The translations under genes were made by a program, and so were the position numbers. Positions 25,070-33,941 of a stretch of 47,014 bases of DNA are shown one piece after another (position 1 is the stretch's first letter; the number at the start of each line of letters is the position of its first letter). Source of the stretch: Shewanella inventionis. Its GTDB lineage: Bacteria; Pseudomonadota; Gammaproteobacteria; Enterobacterales; Shewanellaceae. The notes beneath the pieces are model-generated. The model was not told the DNA's origin, did no database searches, and saw nothing but the letters and a program-made list of their open reading frames with translations. The stretch spans positions 1 through 47,014 of the forward strand of contig NZ_BMII01000036.1 in the NCBI RefSeq assembly GCF_014641855.1, read 5' to 3'.

Positions 25070-26605
25070 TTAAAGGCTAATGCCTAATGCTTTTACTGTT
25101 TCGATATTGATGTACTTATCGGTTGGTAAATCATTATCTGTTTGGAACGCGTTTACCGCTTTAATGGTATCAACACCCACTACGCCATCAATCTTGCCAG
25201 GGTTATAGCCTTTTGTTGCTAATGCCTGTTGAAGATCGGTAATGGTTGAGCGAGTCATGTTGGTTTCACATAAAATGGGACGCCATTCCATGAAGCCATC
25301 TTTATCAATACGACTCAGTGACACGGTTTCAAATTCAGCAGGGATTTCAGTACGTAACTCTTTGGCTTCAGAAACCAGCTTAGTCACGTTCATCGTTTCA
25401 TACTTAGCTTCAATGTCGACACGCTGAGTCGTCGCAGGGCTGACTACAACACGGCGGCTTACCGTTTCATATTCAGCTGGCGTAGCAGTTAAACAAATTT
25501 TATTACCGGTACGTGTCGTTTTTGGGTGTTCGTCGTTGTGCACTTCATGCCACACAAACTCAACATCAGCAACTTTTTGAGTCACTTGTACATCTTTATA
25601 TTTAGCAGGTACTTGAGTGCGCACTTCTTTTGCTTCGCTCACTAACTCTTGCACTCGTACGGTTTCGTATTCTGCAGGTATCTCAACAGTGCGCGAAGTT
25701 GCAGGTGATACTAATACACGCTTGGTGAGCGTTTTATAAGTGGCAGGCACTTCGACTAAACACATGATTTCGCCAGTGGCTTCATCAATTTTTTGGATTG
25801 GACCCACACCCTTTTTCCAAATATTGTGGGCAGGTACATCGACCACTTCTTCGGTAACCGTTTCATATTGTGCAGGCACCTGCTCCATGCGGGTGCTGGC
25901 TTCTTTAACCAATATACGCTTTTCAACCCAGCGAAATTCTGCAGGAATAGTCTCGACAACGTCATAAGCCTCAGCAACTAATACAGACTCGCCCTTTTGC
26001 TCGTAACGTGCAGGCATATAATGTTCATGAAAACACATACCTGGGGTTGCGTTATTAAGGTTAATGCCATGATCTGTTGCAGCTTTTAGTAGCTCAGCAC
26101 TGGCTGGCGCACTACCCTTACGTAAGTCGACTAACCATTGTTCACCTGCTTCACGAACTAACTTTTGCTCGGTAACTACGTCATACGTTGCTGGTACTGC
26201 AACCATTTTGTAACTAGCAGGTTGCACCTCAATAGTCTCAGTAACTTGTTGATATTGTGCAGGCACAATATCAACCTTTTCACTGGCCTCTTTCACCATT
26301 ACGGTTTCGGTATAATTTTCGTATGTTGGCTCAACCCAAACACGGGCATAGCATTCACCCGGTTTTGCATTGGGCGGCAGTAATTCACCTTCGGGGCTGG
26401 CTTTCACGGTTAATGCATCTTGAGCTTGAGCCTCACGTTTAGCAACAGCTTTTTCTCGTTCTAGCAAGGCATTATTTCGCTGCTCAAGCTCTTCTGCACT
26501 ATAAACTGAAACATTGGTTGGTTGTGACAAACTACTACATGCAGTTAATAAAATAGCAGCAGAAATTGTGCTTAGTTTGAAAATGGTTGTCCTTGCAGTG
26601 GCCAT
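25070..26605 (-). CDS. Repeat-rich lipoprotein with C-terminal peptidoglycan-binding domain
   Basis: A 511-residue lipoprotein (lipobox AAILLTAC). A short coiled coil (ELEQRNNALLEREKAVAKREAQAQ) follows. The body has at least ten degenerate modules of about 25 residues with the pattern (V/I)PAxYETVxxxVLVxxA, as in VPAQYETVTEEVV and IPAEYETVRVQELVSEA. Four modules are preceded by a Cys-containing segment (CYARVW, MCFHEHY, MCLVEVP, ICLTATP). The last 65 residues (TDLQQALATKGYNPGKIDGVVGVDTIKAVNAFQ) are a PG_binding_1 domain. It probably links a membrane to the cell wall. AAGGAG precedes the ATG. Confidence 0.88.
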   Translation of the reverse strand: MATARTTIFKLSTISAAILLTACSSLSQPTNVSVYSAEELEQRNNALLEREKAVAKREAQAQDALTVKASPEGELLPPNAKPGECYARVWVEPTYENYTETVMVKEASEKVDIVPAQYQQVTETIEVQPASYKMVAVPATYDVVTEQKLVREAGEQWLVDLRKGSAPASAELLKAATDHGINLNNATPGMCFHEHYMPARYEQKGESVLVAEAYDVVETIPAEFRWVEKRILVKEASTRMEQVPAQYETVTEEVVDVPAHNIWKKGVGPIQKIDEATGEIMCLVEVPATYKTLTKRVLVSPATSRTVEIPAEYETVRVQELVSEAKEVRTQVPAKYKDVQVTQKVADVEFVWHEVHNDEHPKTTRTGNKICLTATPAEYETVSRRVVVSPATTQRVDIEAKYETMNVTKLVSEAKELRTEIPAEFETVSLSRIDKDGFMEWRPILCETNMTRSTITDLQQALATKGYNPGKIDGVVGVDTIKAVNAFQTDNDLPTDKYINIETVKALGISL

Positions 26606-27162
26606 GATGACTCCTTGTTCGATTAGGCTGACTTGTCAACTAAATGTAACAATTTGTAAAAATTGCTGCATTTTTCCGCACAGGATATCGTCAAATTAAT
26701 GACGATTCAACCTTGACAACAAAATCATCAAGACCAATACAAACAATAGCTTGCAAATAACTCTTGTTTATTTTGTCATTTTATTGTCACAAATACGGGA
26801 CGATTGTTTGCAATTTAATACCAATGATTGTTAATAAAACGTTTAAAAACAACCGTTAAATTGATTATTAAAACGCCAGAACCAAATGTATGCTTGGGGT
26901 ATTTTTTTGTCTTAGTGAGTGCTGAGAAAAAATCGATAAAAAAATAAATTTTTTTATATTCAAGACAAAAAAATATAAAAAGGCGATGTGAAATGAGTTT
27001 GTATTCAACCAAAGCTAGTCAATTGATGCCTAATGCTATACCGAAGAGGATATCAACAAGCACCATCACCAAATGTCAGTACTCAAACCAATAAAAGTAG
27101 GTTTTATATCAAACAATGATAGTTTGTTATACTGCAAATGAATTTAAAAGTAAGAGGCAACA
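26606..27162. other. AT-rich intergenic region
   Basis: No gene is supported in these 557 bp between divergent genes. It contains an AT-only inverted repeat (TTTTATATT near 26952 and AATATAAAA near 26972) and presumably the promoters of both flanking genes. Nothing else was recognised. Confidence 0.5.
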
Positions 27163-28179
27163 TTGAACATACCTGATGCCGCCGTGCCAGAGCCTATTTT
27201 ACAGCGCATAACTCAGGCGATGGGCGCCAGTAAAGTAAGTCATATTGAACTTATTCAACCGCTTTGGGGTGGATACGGTCAACTGTTTAGGGCCTATTTA
27301 CTTGGGCATTCTTTTCCTTCTGTGATTGTAAAATACATCCGTCTACCGCAATCTACAGCCCACCCTCGAGGTTGGAATACTCCATTATCACATCAGCGTA
27401 AATTGCGTTCTTATCAAGTTGAAGTGAATTGGTATCAAGATTACGCCAATAAACACTTACAAGCATTTAGCCCTTTACCTCATTGTTTGTGCGTTGAACA
27501 AGACTGCGATGAAACCTTACTGGTATTGCAAGACTTAAAAACGATGGGTTTTACTCAGATAAGAACCACTGCAACACCAAATACGATAAGAGCCTGTTTA
27601 ACGTGGCTAGGACATTTTCATGCTCAATATATGTTTGTAACACCCACAGGGCTTTGGCCCGTTGGCACATATTGGCATTTAGATACTCGACCTGATGAAT
27701 ACAAGGCATTAGCCGAAGGACCTTTAAAGTCGGCGGCCAAGTTGATAGATAACACATTAAAGCAATGTCCGTTTCAAACCTTGGTGCATGGTGATGCAAA
27801 ACTGGCTAATTTTTGCTTCAGTGAAGACAATCGAGCTGCGGCGGTAGACTTTCAATATATTGGCCAGGGCTGCGGTATGAAAGATGTGATAATGCTGCTC
27901 AGTAGTACACTGAATTTTAATGAACCCGATAGCGTCATTAATGATTATCTTGAGCATTATTTTACTGCATTAACAAAAGGGCTTACCGAGTTTACACCCC
28001 ATATAAACCCACAAGAAGTTGAGCACGTTTGGCGGCCTTTATATTGTGTCGCCTGGGCTGATTTTCATCGATTTGTTAAAGGGTGGAGTGTTGAACACGT
28101 TAAAATAAATTCCTATACAGAAAAGCTTACCTCAAAGGCCATTGAGCAACTTTCTACTACATTTTTGATTAGTTATTGA
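27163..28179 (+). CDS. Phosphotransferase family protein (aminoglycoside/choline kinase-like, EcKL-related)
   Basis: Protein-kinase-like small-molecule kinase of 338 residues. The catalytic loop TLVHGDAKLANFCF (HGDxKxxN) and the metal motif VDFQYIGQGCGMKDVIMLL are clear. The N-lobe includes VIVKYIRLP with the likely ATP-contacting Lys. Similarity is to the ecdysteroid-kinase-like/CHK group rather than to true aminoglycoside kinases. The start is taken as TTG because AGAGG lies seven bases upstream and the next ATG is 54 bp downstream. The substrate is unknown. Confidence 0.82.
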   Translation: MNIPDAAVPEPILQRITQAMGASKVSHIELIQPLWGGYGQLFRAYLLGHSFPSVIVKYIRLPQSTAHPRGWNTPLSHQRKLRSYQVEVNWYQDYANKHLQAFSPLPHCLCVEQDCDETLLVLQDLKTMGFTQIRTTATPNTIRACLTWLGHFHAQYMFVTPTGLWPVGTYWHLDTRPDEYKALAEGPLKSAAKLIDNTLKQCPFQTLVHGDAKLANFCFSEDNRAAAVDFQYIGQGCGMKDVIMLLSSTLNFNEPDSVINDYLEHYFTALTKGLTEFTPHINPQEVEHVWRPLYCVAWADFHRFVKGWSVEHVKINSYTEKLTSKAIEQLSTTFLISY

Positions 28180-28332
28180 GCAGTTAACTATTAATCACCA
28201 ACGCTTATTGGCTAAGGTGTTTATTGACGACTAAAGTGTATTAACACGTCATTTTTAACATCCATCTGGTTAATCCACTCACACTTGTGAGTGCTGTGTT
28301 TCGCCTATATCCACTCAATAAGAAGACGGCAT

Positions 28333-29496
28333 ATGGAAAGTCCATTTACGTACATTTTGATCACCTTATTTTTTTCGAGTATTTTGCTGTCGATTATCTT
28401 TTTTATGACCTGGCAAACCATGGGAAAACAAAAGTACGCCTTGATGTTTTCATTGTCTTTTTTAGCATCAACGGTACTTTGGGCAAACAGTTTATTTAAA
28501 ACATTGTTTTTATCACATAGCTTGTATTGGATGATTGGCTGTAGCGTGTCGATGTTGTCGGTAATATTAGGCACCTGGGGGCATTGCTTACGCACAAACA
28601 CAAAGCTCCACCCCGCACTGTTGTTAGGCCTTGGTATTATAGGTATGGCATTAACCTACTTTTTTACTTTTATCAGCCCACATATAGGTTTACAAATGTC
28701 TTTGTATTTATACATCGACGTTGTACTGCTGCTGATCACAAGCGTAGTGATTATAAAACATCGAAAAAAATCACGGCCCGCTGAAGTTGGCGCATCGATA
28801 ATGCATTTTGTATTTGCTGGGTGTTTATTTATTGCCGCAAGCATTGCCTTATCTCAAGGCAAAACAGTAGATACTGAAATAGTTAAGTTGTACGGTATTG
28901 TTAATTTTACCGCCTTGCCTGCCGCATATGTGGGTATGTCAGTATTTGTTATCTATATGCTGGCGTCTGATTTAGCCGAAGAAATGAAACAACTGGCAAT
29001 GACAGATTTACTCACCAACTGTTTAAACCGCCGAGGGTTTTATATTCATGCCAAACAACACATGTTAGACCTTAAAAAGCTGGGGCAACATGGTTGTTTA
29101 ATTTACTGGGATATTGATAAGTTTAAAGCTATTAATGATCAATATGGCCATGCAGGGGGCGATGAGGTTCTTATCAGCATAAGCCATTTAATTAAACAGC
29201 ATGTCAAAAAAGATGATCTTATCGGCCGCATGGGCGGTGAAGAATTTGTGATATTAATTGGCCGTAGTAGCTATGAAGAAGCCCAAAATGTCGCAGAGCG
29301 ATTAAGGACAGTCATAAATGACACGCCAATACAATTTGGTGAGCAACACATTAATGTCACCGCCAGTTTTGGCGTTGTTGAATTGGATGCACAAGACATT
29401 ACCGTAGAGCAAGCAATTGATCTTGCCGATAATGCCTTATACAAAGCCAAGAGTGGTGGTCGCAATAAAGTGGTATTTAACCTTAACTCCAAGTAA
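28333..29496 (+). CDS. Membrane diguanylate cyclase (GGDEF)
   Basis: About seven hydrophobic helices occupy residues 1-215. A GGDEF domain follows, beginning LAMTDLLTNCLNRRGF. The active site reads GRMGGEEF, an accepted GGEEF variant, so c-di-GMP synthesis is likely. The allosteric I-site position has Lys instead of Arg (KxxD), so product inhibition may be weak. ATG at 28333 is preferred over the codon at 28291, because it starts directly at the first membrane segment. The membrane part does not match a sensor domain I can name. Confidence 0.9.
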   Translation: MESPFTYILITLFFSSILLSIIFFMTWQTMGKQKYALMFSLSFLASTVLWANSLFKTLFLSHSLYWMIGCSVSMLSVILGTWGHCLRTNTKLHPALLLGLGIIGMALTYFFTFISPHIGLQMSLYLYIDVVLLLITSVVIIKHRKKSRPAEVGASIMHFVFAGCLFIAASIALSQGKTVDTEIVKLYGIVNFTALPAAYVGMSVFVIYMLASDLAEEMKQLAMTDLLTNCLNRRGFYIHAKQHMLDLKKLGQHGCLIYWDIDKFKAINDQYGHAGGDEVLISISHLIKQHVKKDDLIGRMGGEEFVILIGRSSYEEAQNVAERLRTVINDTPIQFGEQHINVTASFGVVELDAQDITVEQAIDLADNALYKAKSGGRNKVVFNLNSK

Positions 29497-29530
29497 CTCG
29501 GTCATTGCTCCTAAATACTAAATTGTTGTT

Positions 29531-30034
29531 TTAAGATACTTCAATACGAATATTATCGCTTAACGTTTCAAGCTGAGACACAAGCAATGCTACAGTGACA
29601 TTATCAGGTAATCTTAGCGTTAACTTAGCGCTGTAAACGGTTTTACCTAAACTGGTCACTTGCACACGGTAACACTCTTGATGATCTACACTGACTTCCA
29701 AATCATTTAAAATTTGGTTCATGTCATGGGTTAAACCAGAGCGGTCGTTACAATCTAAAGTCAATTTGCACTCTGTTGAATTATGAATAACCTCGTGTGC
29801 ATACTCGGCATACACAAAAGTTAACTGAGAAAACTGCTGCTCTAAAGCATGCTTTAAGGCCATTTCTTTATCTGCATCAATCATCACTCGCATCATGGCA
29901 ACAAATTGGCCATCGAGCTTAATCACTTTACTGGTTTCCCAACTGGCCCCCATATCGCGGCTCACTTGAGCCAAAGACTGCAGTAAATTAGGCTTTAGCG
30001 TGCCTAATACCGTGGTAATGAATTTATGTTGCAT
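29531..30034 (-). CDS. ACT-domain protein, GcvR-like
   Basis: A 167-residue protein made of two ACT-type regulatory modules. The first starts KFITTVLGTLKPNLLQSLAQVSRDMGASW, and the second includes LTLDCNDRSGLTHDMNQILNDLEVSV. This layout matches the glycine-cleavage repressor GcvR, which works by protein-protein contact rather than by binding DNA. It is slightly shorter than Escherichia coli GcvR. No gcv genes are near. A GGAGG site precedes the ATG. Confidence 0.8.
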   Translation of the reverse strand: MQHKFITTVLGTLKPNLLQSLAQVSRDMGASWETSKVIKLDGQFVAMMRVMIDADKEMALKHALEQQFSQLTFVYAEYAHEVIHNSTECKLTLDCNDRSGLTHDMNQILNDLEVSVDHQECYRVQVTSLGKTVYSAKLTLRLPDNVTVALLVSQLETLSDNIRIEVS

Positions 30035-30278
30035 AGCGCCTCCATTGAGAAATACTCCTAACTACAGACTATATACCCCCTTAAACTTCGTCTGTGCACT
30101 AGGACACAATTTGCACAAAACAGTCGCGAATAACATAGGCTGATATTTCAGCAATGCCGTTGTTACAAAATAGTCATGAATGTATTTAGGTGAAAAAATT
30201 AATTAACCGAATGATAATTTTTGACAAAAAAATGCCCATTTTGGAAGCCATCACTAACTTATTGGATTATTGTTGCTA

Positions 30279-30377
30279 ATGTCACAAGTTTGTTGGCAAT
30301 CCCCATGGTTTAACCGGGTTTTAGGCACGGCCGAACACCCTGTTTTTGAGGGGTATCACATTAATGATGACAACTAG
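30279..30377 (+). CDS. Possible 32-residue small ORF
   Basis: ATG to TAG frame encoding MSQVCWQSPWFNRVLGTAEH and 12 more residues. No Shine-Dalgarno sequence is visible, and a CRP-like site overlaps its 3' part. It could be a small protein, a decayed gene end or chance. I do not recognise it. Confidence 0.2.
   Translation: MSQVCWQSPWFNRVLGTAEHPVFEGYHINDDN
30345..30360. promoter_or_regulatory. Candidate CRP site upstream of satP
   Basis: TTTGA-N6-TCACA, one mismatch from the TGTGA-N6-TCACA consensus. It is 281 bp before the start codon, which is far unless the leader is long. Confidence 0.35.
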
Positions 30378-30640
30378 CGTTAAATCACCTTGTTGCAGAA
30401 GTTTTTTCTATCTAACTAATTTTAAAAGAGTTTATTATCAATCAAGGGTTTTATCGTTATCACCTCATACCATATAAAACCTAAGCAATTGTTTTAAAAC
30501 AACTTTATTTTATTCCTTTTTGATTGAAATACTCACTACTGAATATTGCTACCTTAGTGCGAGTTATCTAAAATGCGCGCCTTGCCCAACAGGGGTACCG
30601 ATTAACTTTTAGTTGTTGAACTTTTCCATAAGGGATCACG

Positions 30641-31270
30641 ATGTCTACAAAATTTGCGAATCCAGCTCCGTTAGGATTAATGGGCTTTGGCATGACCACC
30701 ATATTGCTCAACATCCACAATGCTGGCTACTTTCCAATTGATTCGATGATCCTTGCGATGGGGATTTTTTACGGCGGTATCGGCCAGGTTATTGTAGGTA
30801 TGATGTGCTTTATGCGCGGCGATACGTTTGGCACAACGGCATTTACTTCATACGGCTTATTTTGGTTAACGCTAGTTGGGTTGATTTTAATGCCAAATAT
30901 GGGCGTTGCAGCGAGCCCGGTACACTTTATGGGATGGTATTTAACACTTTGGGGTACATTTACCGCCTTTATGTTTGTGGGATCATTACGTTACCCACGC
31001 GCTAAGCAATTTGTGTTTGGTTCACTAACAATATTGTTCTTTTTGCTTGCCGCTCGTGACTTTACCGGTAACGAATTAATTGGCACAATCGCAGGTTTTG
31101 AAGGCATTATTTGTGGTGCCAGTGCGATTTATTTTGCTATGGCGCAGGTGCTTAATGCTGAATATGGCCGCACTATTTTACCTATTGGCGAATTAACTCA
31201 AGTAAAAGCCAATGTTGCACCACTAAAGGTTGAAGCTGAGCCAGCGACACTGCGCTCTGTAAACGCATAA
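30641..31270 (+). CDS. satP: Acetate/succinate transporter, GPR1/FUN34/YaaH family
   Basis: Inner-membrane proton-coupled uptake protein for acetate and related short acids. The family signature NPAPLGLMGFGMTTILLN is at the N-terminus. Six hydrophobic segments follow, including GIFYGGIGQVIVGMMCF and GTFTAFMFVGSLRYP. Length of 209 includes a C-terminal cytoplasmic tail longer than in Escherichia coli SatP. AAGGGA precedes the ATG. It is monocistronic, with a strong terminator 40 bp after the stop. Confidence 0.9.
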   Translation: MSTKFANPAPLGLMGFGMTTILLNIHNAGYFPIDSMILAMGIFYGGIGQVIVGMMCFMRGDTFGTTAFTSYGLFWLTLVGLILMPNMGVAASPVHFMGWYLTLWGTFTAFMFVGSLRYPRAKQFVFGSLTILFFLLAARDFTGNELIGTIAGFEGIICGASAIYFAMAQVLNAEYGRTILPIGELTQVKANVAPLKVEAEPATLRSVNA

Positions 31271-31312
31271 ATTGGCAATGGTGCGTTAAGCAAATAGTTA
31301 AGTTACATAAAG

Positions 31313-31342
31313 GCCGATGTATTAATTACATCGGCTTTTTTT
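31313..31342. terminator. Terminator after satP
   Basis: Stem GCCGATGTA / TACATCGGC with a five-base loop and seven T residues. It lies between convergent genes. Confidence 0.9.
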
Positions 31343-31348
31343 ATTTTC

Positions 31349-31867
31349 TCAATGCACTAATCGACACCCGCACACCGTATTACTGGGTTGAAATAACACC
31401 ACCGCGTAGTCTTTAGTTTCATCTCGTTCAAGTACCTGTACGCTTAATGAGTGCATGCCGCTTTTATTCAGATTAAGACCACTGATATAAGATAAATATT
31501 CGTAGTGTTCTGGCGTTTTTTGATCTTTTATTCCGGCATACTCATTTTTGGTCGTCACCGAAACAGCAAACATTTGCCGCTCAATATCAACGCTGTCGAC
31601 ATGACCTGTCATTGCGATGGTACCCGCAGAATGTCCTTCTAAATCGTAATAACGATAGTTGATTTGTGCCAAGCCATCTTTAGACACAAGATCAACGAGC
31701 AAGTAGTGATCGCTATCAACACCTGCCACACCATGGTTAAATAATTCTGAACTGCAACTAAGCATAAAGTTATTCGGCTTGGCACTAAGCTGATATATCG
31801 CCGCCATACACCCTAATAAGCACACCAACACCACAATATTGATGACCCATAATCCTTTTCTTGTCAT
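31349..31867 (-). CDS. Small membrane-anchored periplasmic protein coupled to a ToxR-like regulator
   Basis: 172 residues from ATG at 31867. One N-terminal transmembrane helix (LWVINIVVLVCLLGCMAAIYQL) precedes a periplasmic domain ending CGCRLVH. The start codon overlaps the stop of the upstream regulator (TAATG), so translation is coupled. Size, topology and position copy ToxS, the periplasmic partner that stabilises ToxR, although I see no clear sequence similarity to ToxS. Probably a cofactor of the upstream regulator. Confidence 0.65.
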   Translation of the reverse strand: MTRKGLWVINIVVLVCLLGCMAAIYQLSAKPNNFMLSCSSELFNHGVAGVDSDHYLLVDLVSKDGLAQINYRYYDLEGHSAGTIAMTGHVDSVDIERQMFAVSVTTKNEYAGIKDQKTPEHYEYLSYISGLNLNKSGMHSLSVQVLERDETKDYAVVLFQPSNTVCGCRLVH

Positions 31868-32667
31868 TAATTTGCCTCCAGCGATCGGGTAGCCTGCAGA
31901 GTTCGACCATTTGAAGTGCTGCAAATATTTAATTGTGTTAGCCATTGCGGCGTTACAAATTGCTTAGGTTGACGTAAATCGCTAATTTTTAAATTGCGGA
32001 TAAGAGATTGACCATAATGATCGCCCCTTAACGTAATATTAAGCACTTGTTTGTCGTGCGATAACGATAAAAAAGCACGACTCCAGATTGTTACAGGGCA
32101 CAACTGTAACCCTTTTATAAACTGCTGACTTTGCTCTATAAGGAGCTCGTTATTGGTTTTTGATGGCGAATATAAAATCATATCCACCTGTTGACCAGAA
32201 GGTAAGGTGACGGTTTCTAAACTCAATGGCAACGCAGGACTCAACTCTTTGCCTGTGTAGTTAAACCACCATAGGCTAGCCATAATGACACTGACAAGAC
32301 AAATAGCCACCAGCAAACCAAGCAAAAGTGGTTTAGACCAGTTTCCCCGCAGACCATAGGAGGCTTTACGCGCTCGATGATGCCTCAGTAAATATCCCTG
32401 CCCTTTTACTGTCTCTATAAGCGTTTCATATTGTGGTCCAAGAAAAGAGCGTAATGTAAAAATTGCTCTAGCGACTGAGGCAGAGCTTAATTGGGTATCA
32501 TCTCCATGGCCTGACTCTAGTAAGGGTTTTGCAACCACTTTACCTTGGTACTCTACCAATAATGTCAACACATGTAATTCAGCCCGAGGAAGGTGCCACA
32601 CTTCACCTGTGTCTTGATTTACCAAATCCCCTTTGCTGATATCGAACCTGCAATGGCCCAATTGCAT
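31867..32667 (-). CDS. CadC/ToxR-like transmembrane transcriptional regulator
   Basis: N-terminal OmpR/PhoB-type winged helix (CRFDISKGDLVNQDTGEVWHL, RAIFTLRSFLGPQYETLIETVKGQGYLL) in the cytoplasm. One transmembrane helix follows near residue 135 (PLLLGLLVAICLVSVIMASLWWF), then a periplasmic domain of about 110 residues with two cysteines. The start at 32667 has GAGG upstream; earlier ATGs lack a site. It heads a two-gene operon and is divergent from the cytochrome gene at 33110, which it may control. The signal is unknown. Confidence 0.85.
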   Translation of the reverse strand: MQLGHCRFDISKGDLVNQDTGEVWHLPRAELHVLTLLVEYQGKVVAKPLLESGHGDDTQLSSASVARAIFTLRSFLGPQYETLIETVKGQGYLLRHHRARKASYGLRGNWSKPLLLGLLVAICLVSVIMASLWWFNYTGKELSPALPLSLETVTLPSGQQVDMILYSPSKTNNELLIEQSQQFIKGLQLCPVTIWSRAFLSLSHDKQVLNITLRGDHYGQSLIRNLKISDLRQPKQFVTPQWLTQLNICSTSNGRTLQATRSLEAN

Positions 32668-33109
32668 TTTTACCGCCTCAATCATTAACACACACTTCGA
32701 CGAATTAAGTGTATGCAAAAAAACTGATGAATACTGTGATCCTGATATCTAAGCGCTTTATTCCTTAGCAAAAGTAAGTGATTAAATTTACATTCTCAGC
32801 GATACGTGAATAAGATCACATAATTTAATCCTTTTAAACTGCACAGATATTGCGATAAATATGCACAAATACAGCAAATAACGAGACTTAACTCACAAAT
32901 ACGTTTGTTTTTACGCAATATAGCCATTAAATAATCGATGTAAAATCCTAGTTAACCACAATTGTTAAGCTATGATTTTTATCTGCTTTGAATCACATCT
33001 TTAATCATCCCATCGCTTATCGTTAAGTCATCAAGTTGCTAAGGCGTTTTTGTTAGCAACTCAAAAACTCCCAAATGGGAATACTAAAAATAAGTAAAGG
33101 GTGATTATT
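32668..33109. other. Divergent regulatory region between regulator pair and cytochrome
   Basis: 442 bp without a gene between divergent transcription units. It holds the CRP-like site at 32805 and presumably the binding sites of the ToxR-like regulator. No clear repeated operator was found by eye. Confidence 0.5.
32805..32820. promoter_or_regulatory. Candidate CRP site between regulator and cytochrome
   Basis: CGTGA-N6-TCACA, nine of ten consensus bases with exact spacing. CRP is the main anaerobic-respiration regulator in Shewanella, which fits the neighbouring cytochrome gene. Motif evidence only. Confidence 0.45.
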
Positions 33110-33931
33110 ATGAGCATAAATAGACGTCAAGCATTAACACAAATTATTGGTATTAGCACCGCTGCCGCTGGGGCGACCTTACTCGGAACATCGGCTTTTG
33201 CAGCCACCGACGCTGATGGCAATTACCGTTTAGCACTCGGTGAACAATTAAAATATGCGCCACTCGATGCCATGGCAACCGCTAAGCTCGCCTATGAAAC
33301 CGGCGGTGGCTGTATGCATCAAGTATTTCACGCCATAGTCACTATGTTGGCTGCATCAGCCAGTGCCGATGCCACTAAATTTGCCACCATTCCTACCGCA
33401 CTTGCCGGATATGGTTGGGCTGGTGTAGTTGGTCAAGGCACATTATGCGGAAACCTTAATGCTGCAGGTATGCTAATCAATATTCTTGATGATATTAATG
33501 GCCAAAATAATGCCATTATTGGTGCCTCATTCCGTTATTACGAAACTGAAGATTTACCATTATCGTCAGATGAATTTATTGCAGGTATTGGCTCTACTGC
33601 AGAAAAATCACTTGAAGTAGGTGCAACATCAGTGGCTAACAGTCCTTTATGTCACTCTTCTATCAGTAATTGGTCTGCGGCATCTGGTAAAGAGTTTTCC
33701 TTAAAAGGTGAACGCTGCAAACGCTTATCGGCCAGCATGGCTTATTACATTGTTGACCTCCTAAACCGCGCTTATGGTGGTGAGGATATTTCACTATTAG
33801 CCATCGCCAAACCATCAACTGAAGCGCAAGCTTGTCAATCTTGTCATGGTGTTAGCTCTACTATGGGTTCTGCTGCCAGCGTGAAAACAGACATGGAATG
33901 TACCACTTGTCATACAGGTCATTTCAATTAA
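33110..33931 (+). CDS. Tat-exported split-Soret-like di-haem cytochrome c
   Basis: 273 residues. A twin-arginine signal (INRRQALTQ, then a hydrophobic stretch to SAFA) implies folded export, unusual for c-type cytochromes. Two haem-binding motifs lie at the C-terminus: CQSCH (242-246) and CTTCH (264-268). The body contains GGGCMHQVFHAI, GTLCGNLNAAGM, NSPLCHSS and GERCKRL, which resembles the C_GCAxxG_C_C/split-Soret cytochrome family. The start at 33110 has GGGTGA upstream. The next gene follows by 10 bp. Predicted periplasmic electron carrier; partner unknown. Confidence 0.78.
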   Translation: MSINRRQALTQIIGISTAAAGATLLGTSAFAATDADGNYRLALGEQLKYAPLDAMATAKLAYETGGGCMHQVFHAIVTMLAASASADATKFATIPTALAGYGWAGVVGQGTLCGNLNAAGMLINILDDINGQNNAIIGASFRYYETEDLPLSSDEFIAGIGSTAEKSLEVGATSVANSPLCHSSISNWSAASGKEFSLKGERCKRLSASMAYYIVDLLNRAYGGEDISLLAIAKPSTEAQACQSCHGVSSTMGSAASVKTDMECTTCHTGHFN

Positions 33932-33941
33932 GGAGCGCATC

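Larger units (their letters stand above)
30035..30640. other. Long intergenic region upstream of satP
   Basis: 606 bp with no clear gene. It holds a CRP-like site at 30345-30360 (9 of 10 consensus bases) and a weaker one at 30271-30286 (TGTTG-N6-TCACA). A 32-codon open frame occurs at 30279-30377. The length and candidate sites suggest complex control of satP. Confidence 0.45.

Noticed and set aside
26815..27012. 65-codon minus-strand frame rich in Phe/Tyr/Lys
   Set aside because: Low-complexity AT-rich sequence in an intergenic gap; no start signal.
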